The translations under genes were made by a program, and so were the position numbers. DNA of 64,000 nt from Ascaris suum (taxonomy: Eukaryota; Nematoda; Chromadorea; Rhabditida; Ascarididae), in the NCBI GenBank assembly GCA_013433145.1, contig CM024174.1, positions 8,030,336-8,094,335 of the forward strand, read 5' to 3'. Under the pieces are notes generated by a model, which made no database searches, was not told the DNA's origin, and saw only the letters and a program-made list of their open reading frames with translations. Below are positions 57,328-64,000 of this stretch, piece by piece (the first letter of the stretch is position 1; each line of letters begins with the position of its first letter).

Positions 57328-60164
57328 AGCGTTTCTCTTCTTCCGGTTTCGTTCATGTCTATATACACCAGTGCAGACGGATGCGTACGCCTGCTTCCCT
57401 GTTCTTACAAATGACGTTGTTTCCTTGCTGAATCGCCCACTTGCATAGCCCGCTGTGTCTGTTTAGGCCCTCTTCGATCGTAGTACAGCTTCATTTATTG
57501 GTAACATCCACAACTAACCTAGCACAAAGTCAGACGGCGGTGCTTATTTCAGTCCATACTATTTTGGCTGGCAAATCAGAGAAAATGGCGGGTGTATGCA
57601 CTTCCGAATTTGTTCATCAATTTTGATCTTTATAAACCTCGCGGATATATACAGACCTAAGTATATGTTCTGCATTACGGGATTGTCTGTTAAGGCGATT
57701 TCTTTTTGGTCACGTCCAAGTGACTTGTTTTTTTGGATCCGTTGCTTCAGAATGCATGAGAGACACTTAAGGGCAGCATAAAATTAGTAGGTGAAATTTA
57801 AGTCCTTATACATATTTCGATTTAATCCTGTGAAAACGGTGATGGTGGATGTGGTGGCAGATGTAATGAGTTTTAAGTCATAGTGGTGATCGCTTGTGAA
57901 AGTTGGAAAGAAAGTAAAGAATGAAATTGCATTTTTCTAACGGATTTCTATACGTATTCGTTCATATGGAAATTAATAAAACGTTTTCATTGTTTTGATG
58001 TTAATATGATTTTGATTGGCGTGATGGGCGAGAACGAAAATCGCGAGGAGGCTGGAAAGTTTTTGTAACGAGATATTTCAACATCACTTGTTGGATTCAC
58101 TGAAAAGCAAAGTGAAAAATGGCTCTAGATTTGATGAAGGCTGATTACTGCGAATACTTCAACAAAGGAGCCCACGATGCGCCCTCCATAGCCAGAGACG
58201 ATCGGATTGCAAACTTTCATTAGACTAGCTTATTCTTTATGTGCAATAAAACATTTCGTCTGAATAGCCAAGGCCTTGGCATGAAAGAGTCTGTATTTCA
58301 ACTGCTAAGCAATTGCGATCAATCATGACTTATTGCTGTCTTCGAAGGAGCCATTCTTCTACGGGAATTCGGCTTGTTCGCTCATAACGATATCTCTCTC
58401 AATGGTTTCGGCGCCTCTCTTCATCTCACATAGACTTTCATTTCCTTTCAATAATTACATCACACTTTCGCACCCTCTGTGTATTTCTTTATTTCTTCGT
58501 TTCCCGTTTGCACAGTTTCTCCAAAATAGCGTTATTCGTCGATGGCTTCGAACAGCAAAGTTATGTTAAACGCACTGAGAGAAAAAAAAAGGAATACAAG
58601 AAGAGGAGAGAAATCACGTCACCAAATTTGGAATGGTGTTAGCGCAGTCGAGGCGGAGAGTTGCATTATTGATTTCAACGAACGCAGTGTTGCTTTGATC
58701 TATATCAGCTTATAGTACATTGACACTGATTCTACTGTGCCCCACTTAGTATTCGCACTACTTTGCCAAGCAATGTTTGCAAACAAAGTCTTCAACTTTG
58801 ACCTCTTCACTATGTGTGTGCAGCTACCTATTTGCGATGAACGCTTGCGATAGCACCTGACGTATGTAGCATTCGTACGTATTTGGTGTTAATAACCCAT
58901 ACATGGTCCCCTTCTTTTTTCATGAAGTAAGAATGGAGGGAGTTGCGTAGACTGCTGACCACTGCGCAACGATGGTTATTCGTCATAGCATCACGTGCCG
59001 ACTACTGCGATGATGTAGTTAAAATAATCAATACCTAACGCTAATGGCTCTCTCGCTGCTGACGTAGCATATTGGATGGCGAACCGCTCGTCTAGGTGGT
59101 GCTCGTGAAGGGCTTTTTTCTTTCCTACATTTGATATCGGTTCATTATTGCTTCATCTTTATACTTGGCAGTTTCATCCGCGTATCCTTGCGCTTTCTGC
59201 ACCCTTATAATTGATGCGTATCACCCGTTATTTTTTACTGCGTTTTACTGCATAAATTCCAACTCAGTAAAGAGCGCAGGACTTCGTATAGAGGCAGCCG
59301 AATTCTGTCATATTCTATCAGTTATATCATGAGGCAGTAACTCTTTCGGAGAATCCAGTTTTAGAATGTAGATGCTTACATGTTATAAATATTTCTCTAC
59401 ATTTGATGCTCATGAGTCGAATCCCTTAAGGATATTGAAAAAAATTTTTACACTTTTCTGGAAAAAAAGGGCTCCCCGCTCTTGCAACACTTTGTACTCA
59501 ACCAGCTCTCAGTCGAGTGGTACTTTTGATCGCATCAAATGAGCTGTATAACATGATATTCGTGTTCCATCGAACGAAAAATAAATATGCTTTAAGTTAT
59601 ATCCAAATTTCCTTCTCGAAATTTTGCTCTTTCGTGAACCAGTTCAACCAAGCGAATAGCGGCGAAAGGAGCAAATGAAGTGCAGATATTGTGGCTCCAT
59701 AGGGAGCATTTTGCTTTAAAAAAACTCCTTCAAAGCGCAGTAAAGTATAAGATTCATGTTCGCTTGCCTTTTCTTTATATTCCTGAGTGCGACATAGATT
59801 TCATGAAAACTGCGGTGATATTTAGGGATTTTATCATGGAAGTCATATGTTCTTCGTAAGTTTCGTCAGTTGCATTGAATGCCGTCTGTTTGCAACAACA
59901 ACGATTATGAAGTCACAGCAATGAAACCGTCGTATTGTTTTATTCGAATTTAACTGTATTTCCGTAATGTTCTTATTTCAGCATTTCAGCGCACCCTATC
60001 CCTCCCTTCCCCATTTTCCTGTTCTTTTCTCTTCATTTTATTCTATTTCTCTTTTCTTCTTTTCATTCGCTTGCGATTTCTTCCTACCTTACAACTCTTT
60101 TTTTCAACATGTTGTTTGCTATTTCCCATGATCTCTAATGAACTTAGTTATAGCATTTGGACAG
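57328..60164. other. Intergenic region downstream of the pseudophosphatase gene
   Basis: This includes the 3' UTR of the pseudophosphatase gene; an AATAAA occurs about 650 nt beyond the stop, in the stretch near 57978, and is a possible but distant poly(A) signal. No exon with domain similarity is visible. A long pyrimidine-rich tract at about 59995-60068 precedes the candidate exon at 60165. Confidence 0.45.
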
Positions 60165-60303
60165 AGGTCATCTGTTCAGAGACGAATAGGACAAGAAGGT
60201 GGTGTCCACAGGTGATCGAGGAAAGCCAAGGCGATCTTTTAGCGGATGAATTTATAGTGTATCAGTTGGCTGGCTCGAACTCCTCTCCCTTGATCCTGTC
60301 TCG
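60165..60303 (+). CDS. Candidate internal exon of an unidentified gene
   Basis: The stretch lies between an acag acceptor and a strong gtaagt donor. It is open in one frame across its full length and reads VICSETNRTRRWC, then QGDLLADEFIVYQLAGSNSS. The composition is protein-like and the donor is consensus, but I recognise no domain. Phase is 1 at the acceptor and 2 at the donor. No partner exon was identified with confidence on either side. Confidence 0.35.
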
Positions 60304-63300
60304 GTAAGTCTTTCCTTTCATGCCCGTAGATTGGATAGGTATAGACATCCAATTATATCAGAAGTACCTCCGCTCGGTGGGCATTGGCTCAGCTATATGT
60401 AACGAGGACTGGTCATTTCAGAATGACTGGGTAAACGGCAGTTTTATGTCTTTTGGATGATATATATCGGTCAAATTTAGAAATATACTTGAATAGGCAA
60501 GCTTCTCTCCAACGGATCCTTTTGCGGCTATATTCTCAGCGAGCAAATATGCTAAAAAAGCGCTCCAACATCGATAGTATCGTTTTGAAGCAGACAACTT
60601 GACAAGTGGTTCTTGTAAACGTATAACATCAAAGCAAGATTAGCGAAACAGTTCTGTGTGAAGCATGGAGAGGATCCATTCCATACCTTCACCCTTGGTG
60701 AGAATGCTGCACACTCTCACAAACTCCAAGTGTTGTCGGACGACTTTAGTGAATCTGATCACACTCTTTTTCAGCCACCCCTTAGCACTTTAAATAGGTG
60801 CCAAAATTAGGCCATTTGAAAGCAAAGCTTTACAGAAATCTGACTCTCTCGAGCATTTGATTCGCCCTCACAGACGAACTCGTTTTTCCATCCTCATGGA
60901 AAAAATGAAACATCAACTTTCGAGCCTTTTTCCAAGTACAGATTCCGCGAATGCATTCAGGGATGTAATTTAGCAACGGTATATTTGGATGAAAAGGTGA
61001 ACGTTCCTTCTCATAAATGAGTGACTGAGAGATCAAAGAGGAGTTGTTGTGAGAAGGGGGAGAGGGGCAGCAAGAGGAACAGAGGGGTGCTACTCACTAG
61101 TTATTATTCGACAGAATTTGTTTTTTGGCGTTCGACATCCAGGAACCGGTTACGCTTGCCCTCAGTACCGCATAATAATGCATGTGTCAACCGTTGTTTC
61201 CTCATCGATGATGCTGTGATGTTTGTTTGTTAATCGGTTGCCAAATTGATGCGATTTCGCGGTATTTGATGACCACTTTCAGTTGTGATGCAAAGAAATG
61301 TTTCGATGAGATTTATTGTAAACGATAGTGTTCGAGTTTTTGCCGTCAACTGATTTATATTCCATCTCGAGAAACTTTGAAGGGAAACGAGACAAATCAT
61401 TTGCGACTGCAAACTTTCTCCTCTCGATTTCTCTCACAGTTCTCCTCTGTGAGCGTAATGTCGAGGAAAGTGATACGGGAGTGCAGAGTTTTTGATAAGA
61501 ATTCGTAGTATTGTTTATGCGTATCCCTCACTGTGCATGAAATTACTAAACGACGAAAGGGTTACTTCTGACAGTGCGGAACATGGCGATCGGATATTAT
61601 CGGGGCATACGAATGCACACCGACTGTTGATAACATTTCTAGTGTTGATTGGTGCTTTTTGGCGTCTCACTTTTTCCACTTCTTTCATTTGTTTCGTTTG
61701 TAAAATAAACTTAAAATTCAATATTTTACTCTTTTCATTCGTCATGTACGTGCTCCGGTCGGAGAAAAATCCCAGGTTTTTCTTACACTGTATCACCATA
61801 TTTCCAGCTAAGCGCTCTCGATTGAGAAATTTTAGACTAAGCAACACAGTGTTAATGAGAAGTGTGAAATGTTAAGCGCCAGAACGGATTCAGTAGCAGC
61901 GGATGTATCATTAGAAGCAAAAAACGCATTTGTATTGCTCCTCCGGAATACTGACGTGAAGGGCCATCACACAGTGTGCATTGTAAACACCGAAGTTCAC
62001 AGCCTCAGCCCTCGCGCCTTCCCCTTTGAAAATATGGGAAAGTGACATCAGGCACATATGCCTAGTATGAAGCAGATTGTTGGCCCTTTAAGTAAAAAGC
62101 TGTTCGAAATTTGAATGGAACTTCGGATACAGGTACGTTGTGAAATAATGACAAAAAATTTGGCTCCGCCTTCCAACTTGAGACTATGAACACATCGAGA
62201 AATACAGCCGGTGGTGCAGCAGGTTTGCAGTTACCTGCGGAAGAAGTATAAGTTACTCTAGAAAGCAGATCCTTTTTTCATCACATGAACGGGAAGCACA
62301 TGTGCTCAGAAAGCAGATCCTTCGTCACTCTGATCGCACATGTGCAGACGAATTTGAGTTTTAGGGAGAGTTTGCTTGGTTTCTGTTACCCTAATATATG
62401 AAAGGTATGGTTTCTAAAGGCTCAATGGGACACTGGCTCGCGGGATAAAGGCGGGGAAACTTTCGTTCTAGTAAACCTCGCAACAGATTTTCCAACGAAG
62501 AAAGAACGCGAAAGGAGATTTATGCATGTTATATGTGTTTTAATTGGCCAACAGAGAAGGAAACCAAATGATTAACCGTCAAAGGCGATTGTACAAGATT
62601 TTTATCCTGCACGGATATGTGCCTATCATTGCACAGAAATTTGGAGGACTGAGGACGGTTAATCGTTTGATTGCCTTCTCGTAACCTTGCTCTTAGTTCG
62701 ATGATGGTGAAGACAAAGGGCAGCATTATTTCCAAACAGCAACATGAGCTTGACCAACAGAACACATAAATTAAAGGGAGAAAGAGAAGAGGGCCGGAAT
62801 GAGCAGTTGCTATGGAAGAAGGACTAATGCGGTTCTGAATGCATGAAAAAAGCGCAACACTGTTTTGTAGCAGTAACAGAACATTGCTCCCTTCTGAATA
62901 CAAAAGGGAAGGTGTTCCGGGTTTCATAAAAAAGGCGCACTGCTCTTCCATCTACACAGCGGCGTGATGCATCACTAAATTTAGGAGGGACTTAGTAGGA
63001 AATGAATTTTTCTCCTAGTGAAAACTGTTTATTGAGGGGAGGAGAGGGAGGTGATTTCTTTGTACTTGGTGGCAATACGTGTCGCATGCACATCTTTCAA
63101 AAGAAACGCGCTTTTCAAGTCCATGGCTGCAGCATTTCGCATAATGGTCACCAGAAAGTTTTGCATCCCTTATCTTAGCTGATGTGGTTCAATGTTGTAC
63201 AAGGAAAACATTTCACTCTATGCACCTTCTTGCCTCACCAGTTGAAATTAACTAAGTGATTTTTTAACGCAGGAGTGTTCCTTGTGTAGAGCAGTCGCAT

Positions 63301-63645
63301 TCGGAGCTTTTGTTGTTCTTTCGGGGAAGAACAGTGGACCTCAGCTGCCGGCTTTTCTGGAACGAGGGACGATGCACTATGATAAAGTGACAAGTATTGC
63401 GATAGAGTGAACATTGACGAGCATATCAGCAACTAATTGATCACTAGATGTCGAGGGCAAAGGTTTGCGTTGAAAGATGAGTAATCCCTGCAAGTGAGTA
63501 ATTCATACAGCCGGAAGTTGTTTGGACGGAGGACGAGGTTTGGAGTGAGTTTATTCTCATCTTTCTGGCTGTAGAACTTTGAAATTGAAGGTCAGATTGA
63601 TCGATTTTCTGTTTTGGTCTTGCGTCGAAGACGGGAGCTTAAAGT
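60304..63645. other. Stretch without supported genes
   Basis: ORFs here (61492-61875 on the plus strand, 61515-61847 and 62529-62951 on the minus strand) overlap each other or lack domain signatures and splice context. A 15-base repeat, AGAAAGCAGATCCTT, occurs twice near 62260 and 62305, close to two CACATGTG palindromes. If the exons at 60165 and 63677 belong to one gene, this is its intron. Confidence 0.4.
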
Positions 63646-63845
63646 ATGCCACCAGATAGCTGTTGTGGAAACGCAGATGTTGGCGGTGTTAGGGTCCACA
63701 AGAAAACAGGACCTGCAGTTGGCAACTCGTCGCCTTCCTTCCGAAGAAGATGCAGGTTGCGGAATTTCATCAGCATCAAACGGTAGCAGGCTAGATCTCG
63801 AGGAATCACCTATTATGCAGCCATTCGCCCTGAAGAAGTGTGAAG
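63646..63845 (+). CDS. Candidate exon at the right edge (unidentified gene)
   Basis: Two overlapping readings are possible. From 63677, after a gcag acceptor, a frame stays open to a good gtaact donor at 63846 and encodes a polar, Ser- and charge-rich segment (MLAVLGSTRKQDLQ, then SRLDLEESPIMQPFALKK). Alternatively, an ATG at 63646 in good context opens a different frame (MPPDSCCGNADVGG) that stops after 46 codons. The first is preferred because it runs from acceptor to donor without a stop. The gene would continue beyond the right edge. No family is recognised. Confidence 0.35.
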
Positions 63846-64000
63846 GTAACTCTGTGTATTGATATTTCCAGCAGTACGATGCATTGAGGAAATGTACTTT
63901 CTTTTATCTCTTTCTTGCTCCCCCTTCCACATTAACTTATTCGCCTCATGTATTATATGTCCTGCTTCATTGCTGCCGGGAAGGTTAACTGACGAAAAGG

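Overview
The window reads as nuclear DNA of a nematode, most likely a clade V (strongylid or hookworm-like) worm. It is eukaryotic and intron-rich: short coding exons (roughly 70 to 230 bp) are separated by introns of about 100 bp to several kb, splice acceptors are mostly TTTCAG/TTGCAG-like, and the proteins include a family (PP1-like and tyrosine-phosphatase-like) that is typically expanded in nematodes. The species-level placement is inference; no database search was possible. Most long ORFs in the window are intron or intergenic noise, and the real genes only appear when exons are joined in phase.

Region by region. 1-4,100: a probable minus-strand gene running off the left edge; the one exon with a recognisable fold (about 1930-2161) resembles a SETDB1/MET-2 Tudor segment. 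Around it is low-information sequence with a perfect 12-bp hairpin (2972-3000). 4,572-4,828: a five-copy, 51-bp degenerate minisatellite. 5,929-7,909: on the minus strand, a decayed BEL/Pao-type gag (coiled coil, DUF1759 and CCHC knuckles, broken by a frameshift and stops) followed by an intact 144-codon coiled-coil ORF. 9,658-31,215: a complete 19-exon plus-strand gene for the PLAA/Doa1/UFD-3 ubiquitin-binding Cdc48 cofactor, 823 aa, every junction in phase. 34,604-42,179: a complete 7-exon PP1-type Ser/Thr phosphatase, 318 aa, all introns phase 0, with a TATA box and initiator upstream and a (TA)65 tract in intron 3. 48,843-57,327: a plus-strand tyrosine-phosphatase-like gene whose catalytic Cys, WPD-loop Asp and both Q-loop Gln are all replaced: a pseudophosphatase. 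Its 5' end is unresolved. 57,328-64,000: mostly featureless, with one or two candidate exons (60,165-60,303 and 63,646/63,677-63,845) that may begin another plus-strand gene.

The three well-supported genes are co-oriented but kilobases apart, so nothing suggests an operon. PLAA acts in ubiquitin/p97 proteostasis. The divergent PP1 and the pseudophosphatase belong to families that in nematodes are often used in the germ line, sperm or oocyte-to-embryo transition; that functional link is inferred from family knowledge, not shown by the sequence.
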